The position numbers and the translations under genes are program-made. Below the pieces are notes generated by a model. That model saw only the letters and a list, made by a program, of their open reading frames with translations. It had not been told where the DNA came from and searched no databases. This document shows, piece after piece, positions 40,568 to 52,375 of a DNA stretch of 64,000 bases. How positions within the stretch are numbered: position 1 is the stretch's first letter; every line of letters begins with the position of its first letter. Origin of the DNA: Pseudopithomyces maydicus (Eukaryota > Ascomycota > Dothideomycetes > Pleosporales > Didymosphaeriaceae); contig JANTUC010000008.1 of assembly GCA_026873275.1 (NCBI GenBank), positions 1,240,001 through 1,304,000 of the forward strand, in the 5' to 3' direction.

Positions 40568-43551
40568 TCACACCCTAGCCTCGGGTACTGGACCGCCGTC
40601 AACCACCGCAATCGCGCCAACATTGCCTGCGTCTGCCGACCCATTAAGTAGCGAAACGCAAGATATGACATCAGCAGGCTCCAGTAGATGCCAGCTTGCC
40701 AGCGTTTGTTTGGAGCTTGCTCCCACAGTGACAGCGAATACATGATCTCCAGGCAGCTTCGATTGCCGCAACGCGCGGAACATGTCTGTCGAGCTGTCAG
40801 AAAAACACTGTCAGGTGTGTTGCGTTCACTCACCTTCATCCGTGAAGTCGTCTCCCAAGCAGAGGACAAACTCCGGCGGCTCGTTGCCGTACTCTTCGAC
40901 GAGCCTCTTTGCAATTTCACCCTTGTTGACAAACCGCGGGCGAACTTCTAGGTTGGCTTTGCCGGTCATCACTTCTACGTCGTACTTCTTGCCAACCGTG
41001 TTCTCAAGATGCTTCTGGCACTCCCGCGCCTGGAAAGCACCCCACTCTGGATCTGCCAGTCGATAGTGCCAGGTAAGAGCGATCTTCTTAGTCTCAACAA
41101 AAGACCCTGGCGGAAGTTAGTGCGGCCGTGTGTGGAGAGTTCGAACTGCCTACCTGGTGTCTTGTCGGTGTAGTGTTGGAAAATCTCTATCACCTCCGAA
41201 CGCCAGTTCATGTCCGTCTTCTCCGTAAGATTCTCCCAGTTTTCAGTACGAGGGTGGCGCATGAAGCTGCCATGCTCGGCACTCAATCCAAGCTCGGCAA
41301 TGTGGCCCATCCACTCGTCCAAAAATGCCTGGTCTCTGCCACTGATTATCCAAACGCTGTTTGCGGGATCAGCGGCAAGTGACTTGAGCGTACGCGTGAC
41401 ACGATCCGAAGGTATGGCTTGCCCAGGGTCTTTGACAATAGGAGTAAGTGTGCCATCGTAATCGAACATAAAAAGACGCTTTTTAGAATTGCGGTATTGT
41501 TGTAACAGCTTGGCTCTGTCGAGCGCCGGCGTTGCAAATGATTGGTCAAAGGAGGACAAGTTGGTCATGAGCCTCTTCAGAAAGTTATTGCTCCAGGCTT
41601 GAACATTGTTCGAAATGACATGCTTGTACAGCTCCTCAAAATCGGTCTTGCGCTGTTCCGAAGACATTGTCAACGCTTTATTGATAGCCTCAGCAACGCC
41701 ATTAAGATCCCAAGGATTGATGTGAATCGCGCCACTGAGCGATCCGGCGGTTCCAGAAAATTCGGATAGAATCAAAGGTCCATGGTTGTCCTTTTGGCAG
41801 ATTACGTACTCGAGACTGGTAGTGTTCATACCATCACGCACGCTGGTGATCAGGCCGACGTCTGCAAGCCGTAGCAGAGCAAAGTATTCTTCTCGCTCAA
41901 GGTATTGAGGGAAATGCCTCACTGGCGTAAAGCTAAGCGAGCCGTATAAGCCATTGATTCTAGCAACGAGCTCGGAAAGCTTGTTGATCATCTTCTCGTC
42001 GTCATCGGCTTTCTTGTTGCCTTGTATATTGCTTGGACTCGTGACCTGAACCAGGACGACCTTTTCTCGCCACTCTGGGTACCTTTCGAGGAACATTTCG
42101 AACGCCTGCAACTTCTGCAATACGCCGCGAGCTGCGTCCAGCCTATCTCGCCCGATGATGATCTTCTTATCCGGATACATATCTTTGATCGCCTTGATTT
42201 TTTCTTCAATTACTGGATCTCCGTAGGCCTGTTTTTGAGTACTCGCTGCATTAATACCGATGGGAAAGACGTCTACGGCAACATGCGCCCCGTATGCATC
42301 AACACCAGCAGATGACGAATCAAAGCCAAGGATACGTGTGCAGCACGACGAAAAGTGGCGCGAGTAACTATAAGACTGGAAGCCAATCATGTTGGCTCCC
42401 AGGACGCCTTCGAGAATCTCCTTTCTCCTGCTGAGGCAACGGTAGAATTCGCTGCTGGGGAAGGGAACATGAAGGAAGAAACCGACATAGATGCTGGGGA
42501 GGCGTTGGCGGAGGAGGCTAGGAAGTAGGAATAAGTAGAAGTCGTGAACAATGATGATATCGCCAGGCTTGTAGAGCTCCAGTATTCGATCAGCGTAGAG
42601 CTTATTCATGCGATAATAGTCGGCCCACGACTTTCGAGAAGCTCGTCCATCTGCCGGCTCATTTTGCTTGTAGTGACACATGGTATATAGCTCGTGTTCA
42701 GCGTATGTCCGCCATCGGCCCTGATCCTTGAGGATTACTTCATCCTTCTTCTCGTCCCATTCGTCGGGGAGCCACACGGGCACGATTTTGCCCCCATGGT
42801 CACGCTCCAACTGCAACTCCAATCGTGCTCGGTCATCACGACCGATTCGCAGGCCTTGGTCTTGCTGGGGTTTTGGGGGCGGAGCACCATCGACTGGTAC
42901 GGGAGCAGATGCCTTGTTGCCGGATGGGGCAACAGCGGGGTCTTCGGCGGTTTTATCTGTCGTCTTTCTCTGAATCTCTCCCGTCCATCCCACCAAAGTG
43001 TGGTTCCAGGGTGATGCGGATGAGGCAAGGTAGGAAAAGGAGTCGAACAGGGCTGAGGTCCCGCGCCGAGGATTCAGTTCGAAGTCCTGACCCGGGGCGT
43101 AGGCGAGATTGTAAGGGACGGTGAAGGTTGCGCTAATGACACGTCCACTGAGATTGAGCTCAGGGTGTGCAGCGCGAGGGTCGACATCTGCCAAATCTTG
43201 CTTGTAGGACGCTGACGGGTCTTGGACGCCACTGAGCCTCCGCAGCAGCTCCTCCCCGGATTTGGCACCGGCTGCGGCCTCTGTGGGCGATGCGGCACGG
43301 TCCTCTTGCTTGGGGGTAAAGTAGGAGTTGGCGCTCCACGACGGCCCAGGTGAGGCTTTGTCGGGGTCGAAGGGTAGCTTGTTGTCGTGCTGGCCGTTTG
43401 TGGGATTGGTGTAGGCAGAATGGCCAGAAAGATGCACACCCGGGGTGACGGGGACATTTGTGACGGCGGGCTGGAGGGCGGGGTGCGACATGTGGGAAGA
43501 GTCGTCGACGGGCTCAGGCTCGCCTTGGGCTGGGCGCGTAGAGGGGGGCAT
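40568..43551 (-). CDS. TPS2: Trehalose-6-phosphate phosphatase (Tps2 type)
   Basis: A 962-aa subunit of the trehalose synthase complex. Exons 41155-43551, 40834-41107 and 40568-40785. Residues 1-125 are a disordered Pro/Ser/Ala-rich extension. A glycosyltransferase-20 domain follows (GRVISATFTVPYNL, YYRMNKLYADRI, IIIVHDFYLFLLPSLLRQRLP, FFLHVPFPSSEFYRCL, LGANMIGFQSYSYSRHF, RDGMNTTSLEYV). The C-terminal HAD phosphatase domain starts with MFDYDGTLTPIV near residue 696, then WIISGRD and, across intron 2, FVLCLGDDFTDEDMF, the motif that binds Mg. The intact HAD motifs point to Tps2 with phosphatase activity rather than a purely regulatory subunit. Whether the GT20 half is active cannot be told. 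Confidence 0.94.
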
Positions 43552-44546
43552 GGCTCAGGAACGAGAATGGAGCGATAGGCGCTGCGGAAGATTAGTGGGC
43601 GGAGTTTGAGGTTGCAGGTCGGGGCTCGCATAGCTTACCTGGCAAAGGGCGCCTTTGAATAAGGGAGAGAGGTGTGAGTGTCGCCGCCCGTGCCTGCTGT
43701 TCAATGTTGTGGGCGGTGGGGGGCGCAAGTCAACAAAAGGCGGGACGCGCACGATGCAGTCGGGCTACCTGGGCGGCGCAGGCTTTAACAGTACGTCAGT
43801 CTGCGTCGCAGAGAGCTTGGGCCTGGCTTCGCTGTGACGGCAGCCAAAATGACCCACTATCGTACGGCGACGGCTACACGTTTTGGTAGACGACTTTTCA
43901 TCGAGTTATAACATAATGACGTAGCCGAGACTGGTGGGCCGCCCGCCTGGCTGCAACCACTCAAAGTTGCGCTACATGGGTGATAGTCAGGAACCGACCG
44001 CCAGACGCCCGAGACCTGCCTCGATGTTGAGCCTGCCGTGTAGATCTTGGAGCAGCTTCTGGGTACACAGGCAGGCCACACTGCACGGACATGGATTCGA
44101 CTGATAGAATAGCAATCGAGCGGCCGTGTTGCCCCTCGCAGGTCACGAACGCTCAGGTACGTACCAAGCAGCAACGAGCCAGCCGTTGCGTCGTGTGTCC
44201 TGCAATGTTCCATGTTCCATGCATGTATATACGTACATGAGCAGATAAACTCCACGTCCATTGGCAGCATGGCCCATATAGGTTGCATTTATGGCACTGG
44301 TGGACCCAAGGTAGGTCCCGAGGTAGGTGCAGGTGTGGCAGGACGCACGTGCATGGATGGATGCAGGTGCGGCTACAGCATCCATGGATGTGATGTGAAC
44401 ACTCGACACTCAGCGCCCGCGGGGCTTTTAGACTAGCCGAGAACGGCATGGCGCCTTGGCCTCCAGAGTGCAGCGCGTCCACGGATGTGCACGACCGTCC
44501 GACGTAGGAATTCCAAAAACCAACCTGTCCTGCCTGCGCTCCGCTC
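43552..44546. promoter_or_regulatory. Divergent intergenic region, TPS2/mitochondrial poly(A) polymerase
   Basis: About 1 kb between two start codons pointing apart. Nothing coding is supported. I see no clear stress-response (CCCCT) cluster near the trehalose gene's start that would go beyond chance. Confidence 0.4.
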
Positions 44547-46397
44547 ATGAAGCTACATCGTGCTCGGTCGATATGCCGTGCCCAGAACTGCTTCTCGCCC
44601 TCGACCGTCCTGTACCAGCATTTCGTGCTTCCATATAATGCAGCCGTCCTCCGCCAGCAACGCTTTGCCTCTTCCGCGCCTGCATCCACAGCAGAAGACA
44701 CCCATGCCCCTAGACACTCCTTCCCTCCGGAACCGCTGCTCTCCAGCGAAGATGTAGACACCATCTCATCGTCCGACATACATCGGCCCGAAAAGCTGAG
44801 AATCAAATACTATGCCCAACATGTGGCCGATACGCCAGCCAACTTGGAGAAATTGATGCACCAGTACAAGGCGAATCCCAACGATCGCTATCTGCAAGCT
44901 CAAGTTTCTGACCATTATATTGTCCGGAAGATGCGGGAAGCGAGGATCGCTGCTGTAGAAGGCAAAGAATACAAGCCGCGCGTCTTGAAACCCAAACCAG
45001 CCGCACACCAAATCCCGGAGGTGAAATATCCATGGGCTACTCGTTCTGCGCTGAATAAGCCAGAGCCCATGACTAGGTAGGGCTATGTCTGGTTCGCAAA
45101 CGAGATTCTGCTAACATTTGTACAGGTTGAATCAAGAGATAAATGCCTTTTGGGACTATGTAAAACCTAGTAGAGTCGACACATTTGCACGGAAGAATGT
45201 CATCGAACAGGTCCGTGCCGATGTGCGTCAGCTTCTTCCAGACTATATGCTCGAGGTTTTCGGATCGGAGCGGACAGGCATAGCCTTTGCAACCTCTGAT
45301 ATTGATCTCCGGCTCATACACCGCGAAACGCTGCGCCAAGACTCATCAGCCATGCCGCCTGCAAGTTCCGAGCAGAGACAATTGTTGCATGTCCTGCAAT
45401 CCCTCCACAGAATGATGAGAGGCAAAACCCCCACTGCGAAGAGATACTCTAACCCAACACTACGACACGCTCGATACCCCTTGCTAGATATGCGAGATCG
45501 TGCCTCCGGTCTCAATATACAAATCGTATCGTCCAACAACAGTACAAAGTCCAGAGAATACATTCAGCGCTATATGGCAGAATATCCATATATCCTCCAA
45601 GTCTACGCGGTCGTCAAGACTATGTTTGATCAACGGGGGCTTACCGATGTCTTCCACGGCGGGTTTGGATCCTATACGATCTTCATGATGATAGTCGCCA
45701 GTGCGCAAAGCCAAGCCAACCAAAGGAAAGATGCGGCCGGTGCTCTGGTGAACTTCATGTACTACTGGGCATATCTGAAGACTCGGGACTCCGGCGTCTC
45801 TATATCTCCTCCAGGGTATTTTGACAAGAAGGAACACCCAGTCCTCTCAGACACAGCTCGAGCGAGGATCGCCGTAAGTTCTTTTAGCGGCACCCACATC
45901 GTCAAAGGGCATTTGCTAATATGAAGCAGGATGGAATACACCGACCTCTCCCCGAGTGGATGCTCTGCCTTCGTGATCCTGCCGACGAGACAAACGATCT
46001 TGGCCGTAAGAGTCCAAGCATCCTACACGCCCAAGCCACTCTCCGCCAGCTCACAAGTGGCATGATCTCGGACCTTAATAAAAACACGCGTCCTAGCCTA
46101 CTTGCACCTTTGGTAGGCGATGTTTACGCTCACAGTCTGCCGCATCGTCAGAAGCTCGCTGAACGCGGACACTTTGTACAACGTGAATTAAAGCGCGCTT
46201 TCACGGGTTTCCCGACGATTGCCCACGAAGGACAACAGAACCGTGGTACAGCGCAAGAGACGGTCAAGCAAGAATCCAAACAACCTCACGAGCCTGAAGA
46301 GGAAAACAGTGGTTTGCACGCATACTTGGAGGACGTGGACACGGTGTCTGGGTCTGCTGGCGATGCCATCGCTCCAAGTATAAGCGCTGAACGATGA
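44547..46397 (+). CDS. Mitochondrial non-canonical poly(A) polymerase-like nucleotidyltransferase
   Basis: A 581-aa protein of the DNA-polymerase-beta-like nucleotidyltransferase group (Cid1/TRF/mtPAP). Exons 44547-45076, 45126-45873 and 45930-46397. The N-terminus is basic (KLHRARSICRAQNCF) and leads to QRFASSAPAS, a typical mitochondrial presequence with cleavage site. The catalytic core has LNQEINAFWDYVKPS, then VFGSERTGIAFATSDIDLRL (the GS and DxD motif). LLDMRDRASGLNIQIVSSNNSTKSREYIQRYM precedes the central domain. GGFGSYTIFMMIVA and FMYYWAYL mark the PAP-associated part. A disordered acidic tail follows exon 3's start. Function as an RNA-tailing enzyme in mitochondria is inferred from the family plus the targeting signal. 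Confidence 0.85.
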
Positions 46398-46848
46398 CAA
46401 GTAGAATACGACAGAGGTGCACATGACGGGAAAGAGAGTAACTGTGTAGGAATATCTGTGTAAATATTAGAGCGGAAGAATTGTCAGTCGGACCGTACCA
46501 AGCGAATGACAGGGCAGTGAAGCATATTCTGCTAACTTGCGGGATAAGTCGGACCTCGGACCTGGGTAGTCACATGGGTCACATTGGGTCACATGGTCAC
46601 CAAGGAGATGAGAGAGATGTGATCTAGTCATGCGATTCCGGACCCTCACGCCTATAAACAAAACCCACGTATGCATCATGGGAAGGTGGTAAGAAAGGGA
46701 ACACCTATTGAGTGAACAATGAAAGACCGTCAATAAGACGGTCGCATGGAAACTCCCGTTCGTGTGTCCGCCACGCTGTGCATCCTCGTCCCCCAAGTGT
46801 CACTGCCCTCCCACATGGTGGACCGTGACCAACCTTTGAGCGCCATTT
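46398..46848. terminator. Convergent 3' intergenic region
   Basis: About 450 bp between two stop codons facing each other. It has a small internal duplication (TGGGTCACATTGGGTCACATGG) at about 46574-46600. No gene is visible. Confidence 0.4.
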
Positions 46849-47745
46849 CTAGATGGCATACTTTCGGGTCCACTCCCTAGCCGTGCTCTCGTACCGAGAC
46901 CGGTCGGTCTTGTACACGTGTGCGATCTCGGGGACGAGCGGGTCGTCGGGGTTGGGGTCTGTCAACATAGAGCAGATGCTCAGCAAGACTGTAAGAAGGG
47001 TTAGCAAACGGTGGCTTATGGGCGTCGGGTGGTGGATCGAGGACACTAGAGAAGGCGCGAGCGGGGCGGGGAATAGTCTTGACATACCCTTACTAATGGT
47101 CAGAGCCGGGCTCCATTGATCTCGCAGAATGTCCAAGCAAATGCTTCCATTGGAGTTGATGTTTGGGTGGTAAATGCGGGTGGTGAAGTTGACCTTGGGG
47201 GGCTTGAAGGGGTAGTCGGTGGGGAAGTGGATCGCTAGGAAGAAGACTCCGCCGGAGTATGGTGAGTCGCTCTGTTGCGCATGTCAGCATCATGAAAGCG
47301 TGGCAGGAGGGGCGCAGCGGGGCCTTGCGAGAAAAGACAGGCGAGAGACGCGGCGGTGTACGTACAGGGCCCATGATTGTGGCTTGCCAGTGGAACTGTG
47401 TGCACGTCAGTCATCGTGTTGCTTGGGGTCGTGTGCGGCGTGTTGGGCGGCGCTGGAGAGAGAAGGCGGTTTCGCCGCCTCAGCCGTGGGGTCTGGGGGT
47501 GTGACGTACCAGATCATCTCCGATGGGACCGGCAGAGCAGGACGAGGGAGGATCACTACGGTCAAAGTCAGCTCAGAGCACTTGAAGCAGCATCGCCGGG
47601 CCGCTGCAGAGGTACAGCGAGTCTGTCGCCGCCCCGCACTGCGGGCAGTCATGCGAGCAAACAGGGCGGGCAGCGTGGCGGCCAGGGAGGGCAGCACATA
47701 CCGGCCCAAGTCAGTGAGCTCCTTGTTGATGCGCTTGAGAGCCAT
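46849..47745 (-). CDS. UBC4: Ubiquitin-conjugating enzyme E2 (Ubc4/5, UBE2D type)
   Basis: A 147-aa E2 enzyme. Five exons: 47702-47745, 47510-47555, 47366-47395, 47088-47271 and 46849-46988. The protein reads MALKRINKELTDLGRDPPSS at the start, with FHWQATIMGP and SDSPYSGGVFFLAIHFPTDYPFKPPKV following. The HPN motif is at residues 75-77 and the active-site Cys is Cys85 (NGSICLDIL). DQWSPALTISKVLLSICSMLTDPNPDDPLVPEIA and the C-terminal ARTREW-like TAREWTRKYAI complete the fold. Length and sequence fit the Ubc4/UbcD subclass, which works with many RING and HECT ligases in bulk protein turnover. Exon 3 is only 30 nt. Introns are 50-150 nt. Confidence 0.97.
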
Positions 47746-48061
47746 GGTGTGTGGGTGTGTATGTGTGTGAGAGAGGTGAACGGGTGTGGTGTGTGGGCGG
47801 CGTGGAGTTGAAGTGGGCGTCGGCCGTAGTTGTTTGAAGAAGAGAAGTGGGCTGGCTGCAAGAGAGTTAGCGCTTTGATCGATCCTGGCCCCAACCCTGT
47901 GCGGCACTGCGCCATGGACGTGGGCGTATCAGCGAAAGGAGCGCCCCGCTATGCGACCTACAGTACTTCTGCCTGTCTCTCTCTCTCTCTCTTACTTTCT
48001 CTGTCTCTCACTTTCCGTGTCTCTGTCGTGCCGTCGAATGTCAGCGAGGCTGAGGTGCACG

Positions 48062-48245
48062 GCGGCCGGGTGTCACAGCCGCAAAATTATTCACAGAGAC
48101 GCCCCTACTGTTGCCGCATGTGGCGACTCATCCATCCAAGTCTGGAAGCAGGTCTAGCGGCTACTGGAAGGCTGACTACCTACATGCATACATACATGCA
48201 AACAACATCTTTGCCGTGACCACGCCTGGGTCAGCTCGAGAGCGT
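48062..48245 (+). repeat. Direct repeat, copy A
   Basis: Shares with copy B, in the same order, blocks such as TCA(C)(A/C)GAGACG, GGCGACTCATCC, GGTCTAGCGGC, GGAAGGCTGACT, ACATACATGCA(A)ACAA and CCTGGGTCA. Here the blocks are contiguous. Confidence 0.75.
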
Positions 48246-48651
48246 ATGCACCTCCTCATACCTCCCTCTATCCACGGCCATGGCTATATCCATGACTATA
48301 TGCAGGGCCAATACGAAGACGTGATAATTTGGCTGGGGTGCTTGTACCACTGCGCCTACCATGATACATTCACACTTAACCTTCCATTCACTCTCAGCTC
48401 ACCTTCTAGTACAAGTTGGGTGGCTTACGATATTGTTTGCCATGTTGGTATTTCTGGAACACTGGGCAGCGAAAGCCGGGAATCGCGAGAATATAGTGAG
48501 TCTCCAAGCGCCTACCACGCGGCCTAACTGCAGAGCTGGCGCATCTCAACCAAGTCGTTCTCTCAGTCCAGCTTATTCGTTGCATAACATGGGCACGGAG
48601 TTTATAGCTAGTCTACCCACCTCTGTCTGCATCACCTATCGGCCTCGCGCG

Positions 48652-49090
48652 CGGGCGACACAAGCCGGATATCAAAGCCGAAAAAACATTCACCGAGACG
48701 TCCCGTTCCTACCGGTCCGTTGTCGCAGGTGGCGACTCATCCAAGTCGGAAGCAGGGCAGGTCTAGCGGCCACGGTGCTGGAAGGCTGACTCCAGCCACA
48801 AACTAGTCGGATTTACTCACTGACCACCCGGCTTTCTTCGACCATACACCAACTTTCATTTGCCACAGCTTTATAACATTGCAATGCGTATATTTTACTA
48901 CTATTTTAATGCTCGTATGTTTCTAGAGATACCTGGCAATGTTGTTTTCAAGCTTTCTTTGATGGTAAATTGATTGGTGGTAGTGTAATGGTAGTGGTCA
49001 GTTATATACCCAGACTACTTACATACATGCATGCATACATACAAACAATATCTTTGCCTTGCGCACACCTGGGTCACCTTGAGATAGTAT
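48652..49090 (+). repeat. Direct repeat, copy B, interrupted
   Basis: Carries the same ordered blocks as copy A, but between GGAAGGCTGACT (ending about 48791) and ACTTACATACATGC (from about 49016) there are roughly 225 extra bp of AT-rich DNA. The insert contains a 9-bp inverted repeat, ACTGACCAC at 48819-48827 and GTGGTCAGT at 48994-49002, and GACT occurs at both edges. It may be a small mobile-element relic, or copy A may have lost this part. Confidence 0.6.
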
Positions 49091-49114
49091 ACATCTTCCC
49101 AACTGCAAAGCCGG

Positions 49115-50550
49115 TCAACAGAACGCCTGGATGCCTGTAATGGCTCGTCCAAGAATCAAGGCTGGTGAAATGGTAAGCACGAGCTCCAGTTGTGCCAGGG
49201 GCTACTCACAGTGGATGTCGCTTTGTCCTTCGTACGTCTGCGTTACGAAGAGGTTTGCCACGTGTCTACCGATGCCGTACTCATCGCTCACGGCATTTCC
49301 ACCAAATATTTCCTGCAAGCTGTGTGTAGCGTCAGACCAATCCATACAGGCTTGATGAAAACGTGCAAACTTACGCTCGGGCGTTCACCAGGGCACGGTC
49401 ACAATTCTGGCGCTTGATCATGGAAATCATTTCGGGTGCTGCCTTGCCTTCGTCCTTCAAGCGTCCGACCTGATACGCTGCCAAGATGCCGTACGCAGCG
49501 TCTGTGGTAGCATCTGCCAACTTCTTCTGCACGAGTTGATACTTTGCGATAGGGTTGCCTTTGAACTGCTTCCTCTCCAACGAGTACTCTCTTGCTCTCG
49601 AGATGCAGTCTTCCAAGGCCCCGATGGTTCCCCAAGCAATGCCGTATCTTGCCGAATTCAAGCAGCTGAAGGGGCCCCTCAAACCCTCGACGTCTGGGAA
49701 CATGTTCTCTTCGGCTACGGGACATTCATCCAGCTGTATCATTCCTGTGATGGAAGCCCTGAGGCCGTTCTTGTTCTTGATTGGTGGGGTCTCAAGTGTT
49801 CCGGGAGGGCACTTTTCACGCTCAACCACAAATCCTCGGATCTTGCCAGTCGTCTCCAACTTTGCCCAGACCAGAAGCACGTCAGCAATAGGAGAGTTTG
49901 TGATCCATGTCTTGGAGCCGGACAGCAAATAGACGCCCTTCTTAGATGGGTGCGGCTTGGCCACGGTTTCCATAGATCCAGGGTCAGAGCCATGATTAGG
50001 TTCTGTCAGACCAAAGCACCCTAGAAGCTTGCCTTTGGCCATTTGCGGTAGAAGTCTTTCTTTGAGCTCCTCGGTGCCAAACTCTTCAATGCCACCCATG
50101 GCGAGCGCACTCTGCACCGAGTAACCGGATCGATATCCCGAATCGACCCTCTCGACTGCTCGTGTGATCAGACCGGAAGCCACGCTGCTGACGCCTGCAC
50201 AACCATAGCCCTGTATAGTGGCTCCCAATAAACCCAGCTCTCCCATCTCTGTGAGTATTTGCCTGTCATAGTCTTCGTTCCGATATGCGTCTGCAGGAAT
50301 AGATCAATAATGGCCACTGCAACCTGGGCGGACGATTCGTACCCAAGACCCTTGGTAGCATGCGTTCCTGGCAGTAGGACTCAGCAGTCTCGGCGATTGC
50401 AAGCTCTTCTTCGGTATAATTGTTGGCAACGCCCAAGGGGTCCTTCCAATCGAAGGACACTGGAGCATGTAAATGCCGCCTGCCTGCAATTGTGCTGCGG
50501 GAAGAGGCGTTCAATTGCCTTGCGGCCTGTCGGCAGAGTGGTCTGAACAT
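49115..50550 (-). CDS. Glutaryl-CoA dehydrogenase-like acyl-CoA dehydrogenase, mitochondrial
   Basis: A 426-aa flavoprotein of lysine/tryptophan breakdown, oxidising and decarboxylating glutaryl-CoA to crotonyl-CoA. Exons 50343-50550, 49375-50290, 49210-49319 and 49115-49161. The N-terminus (MFRPLCRQAARQLNASSR) is a mitochondrial presequence. FDWKDPLGV, ETAESYCQERMLPRVLDAYRNEDYDRQI, GATIQGYGCAGVSS and CFGLTEPNHGSDPGSMET lead into the FAD domain. NSARYGIAWGTIGALEDCI and ALQEIFGGNAVSDEYGIGRHVANL are subclass features. The catalytic Glu lies in TYEGQSDIH at the end of exon 3, and ILGRAITGIQAF closes the protein. The last exon is 47 nt and would be missed without the two short introns. It is divergent from FEN1. 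Confidence 0.93.
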
Positions 50551-51085
50551 GGTGGAGTTGGATACAACAAGAGAGATGCAGTCAAGGTATGAAAAGAGGC
50601 AGAAGTGATCCCGAGAGCAGCATGTACATCGACCTAGGATGTACGTCTCGCCCCACCTCACACTACCGAGCCGTGGACCGCGGCTCCCTGGAGAGGCAGC
50701 TCAGGCTCCCGCCACCGTCTTCTTATTCCCGACGTCCAGAACGATGCAGCACGAAGCACGCATCCCGAGAATCGCTTGCAGGCCAAGACACGCTCTGCAT
50801 CTCGGTCCGAAGCACGACGAGATGGAGCACGCATGTATGCATGCATGCATGCATGCATCCATTGCACGCAGACCTTCTGAACAGTGTTGGGGCTCCGCGC
50901 CAAGCCATGTAGGGCTGAAAGTGGTAGGCGGGTGATTTCGCGTCGCGTCTGCCACGCGCACGTCACTACCGCGCCCAGCCTTCACCCACTGCGACCGCGC
51001 CTCGACCGCAGCCTTGGAAACACCACACGACGACTGCGAGCGTACACACCACCTCTTGCACCGCCATCTCTCATTCAGGAGCACC
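50551..51085. promoter_or_regulatory. Divergent intergenic region with (ATGC)n microsatellite
   Basis: About 535 bp between the starts of the acyl-CoA dehydrogenase and FEN1 genes. It holds an ATGC tetranucleotide run at 50837-50858. Each unit is its own reverse complement when phased as GCATGC, so the tract is palindromic. No gene is supported. Confidence 0.5.
50837..50858. repeat. ATGC tetranucleotide microsatellite
   Basis: Five and a half consecutive ATGC units, self-complementary. Confidence 0.9.
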
Positions 51086-52375
51086 ATGGGTATCAAGTCG
51101 CTTTTCCAGATTATCAAGGAGCATGCCCCAGATGCCGTCAAAGAGGGCGAGATCAAGAACCACTTTGGTCGGAAGGTCGCCATAGTAAGTTCACCTCTTG
51201 CCCGAGGCCCAGGAAAGCTTGTTCTGACGTCTGCAGGATGCCTCCATGAGTATCTACAGCTTCCTGATTGCCGTGCGCTCCGACGGCCAGCAACTCATGA
51301 ACGAATCTGGCGAGACGACATCTCACCTGATGGGTCTCTTCTACCGCACACTTCGCATGGTCGACAACGGCATAAAACCGCTTTACGTGTTCGATGGTGC
51401 CCCTCCGAAGCTCAAGTCTGGCGAGCTCGCGAAGCGCTTCCAGCGCAAGACCGAGGCCCAAGCGGCACAAGAGGAAGCAAAGGAGACGGGTACCGCCGAG
51501 GATATCGAGAAGTTTGCGCGACGAACAGTCCGCGTCACAAGGGAACATAACGAGGAGTGCAGGCGGTTGCTCAAGCTCATGGGCATCCCGTATATCGTTG
51601 CGCCTACAGAGGCTGAGGCACAATGCGCAGTGCTGGCCCGAGGTGGGAAGGTATATGCGGCGGCGAGTGAGGACATGGATACATTGACCTTCAACACCCC
51701 GATCCTCCTTCGACATCTTACCTTCAGTGAGCAGCGGAAAGAACCGATTCTAGAGATCCATCTCGATAAGGTTCTCGAGGGACTAGACATGAAGCAAGAG
51801 CAGGTATGTCCTGACGTCTTTCTTCCAACTGAGAAATATATAATTAATGTGTTACGCAGTTTGTTGATCTCTGCATCCTCCTCGGCTGCGATTACGTCGA
51901 CCCGATCAAAGGTGTCGGTCCCTCTACCGCTCTCAAGCTCATCCGCGAGCACGGTACCCTTGAAAAGGTCGTCGAGCACATGCAATCCAGCTCCAAGTAC
52001 ACCATTCCCGACGATTGGCCCTTTGCCGATGCCCGGCTCCTCTTTCTAGAGCCTGATGTACGGCCCTCCGATGACCCAGAATGCGACTTCAAGTGGGAGG
52101 CTCCAGATGTGGATGGTCTGATCAAGTTCCTGGTGGAGGAGAAGCACTTCAACGAAGACCGTGTCCGGAGTGGTGCTGCGAAGCTGCAGAAGAACCTCAA
52201 GTCAGCGCAACAGTCACGGTTAGAGGGCTTCTTCAAACCAGTCGAGAAGACGGCCGAGCAAAAGGCGAGCTTGAAGCGTAAGGCCGAGCAGAAGCTAGAG
52301 GAGAAGAAGAAGAAACAAAAGGCCGACGCCAAGGAGAAGAAAGCAGCCAAATCCAAAGCTAGGGGTGGCGCTTGA
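51086..52375 (+). CDS. FEN1: Flap endonuclease 1
   Basis: A 393-aa structure-specific nuclease that removes 5' flaps in Okazaki-fragment maturation and long-patch base-excision repair. Exons 51086-51184, 51237-51803 and 51860-52375. The XPG-N domain starts MGIKSLFQIIKEHAPDAV; intron 1 falls right before Asp34 of DASMSIYSFL, the first metal ligand. VFDGAPP (Asp86), TEAEAQCAVL (two Glu ligands), ASEDMDTLTF (two Asp ligands) and LGCDYVDPIKGVGP (last Asp and the helix-two-turn-helix) are all intact. Near residue 335 the PCNA-interacting motif QSRLEGFF appears, followed by a lysine-rich tail. Family length is about 390-395 aa. The start is in good context (gcaccATGG). Confidence 0.97.

Larger units (their letters stand above)
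47746..49114. other. Gene-free, repeat-bearing stretch
   Basis: About 1.4 kb with no supported gene. A CT repeat lies at 47975-47992. Two diverged direct copies of a unit start at about 48062 and 48652, and the second is split by an AT-rich insert. The right-hand end of the second copy runs up to the stop codon of the glutaryl-CoA dehydrogenase gene. Confidence 0.6.

Noticed and set aside
47219..47811. Plus-strand frames opposite the E2 gene
   Set aside because: They run across the introns and exons of the E2 gene in antisense and have no motif.
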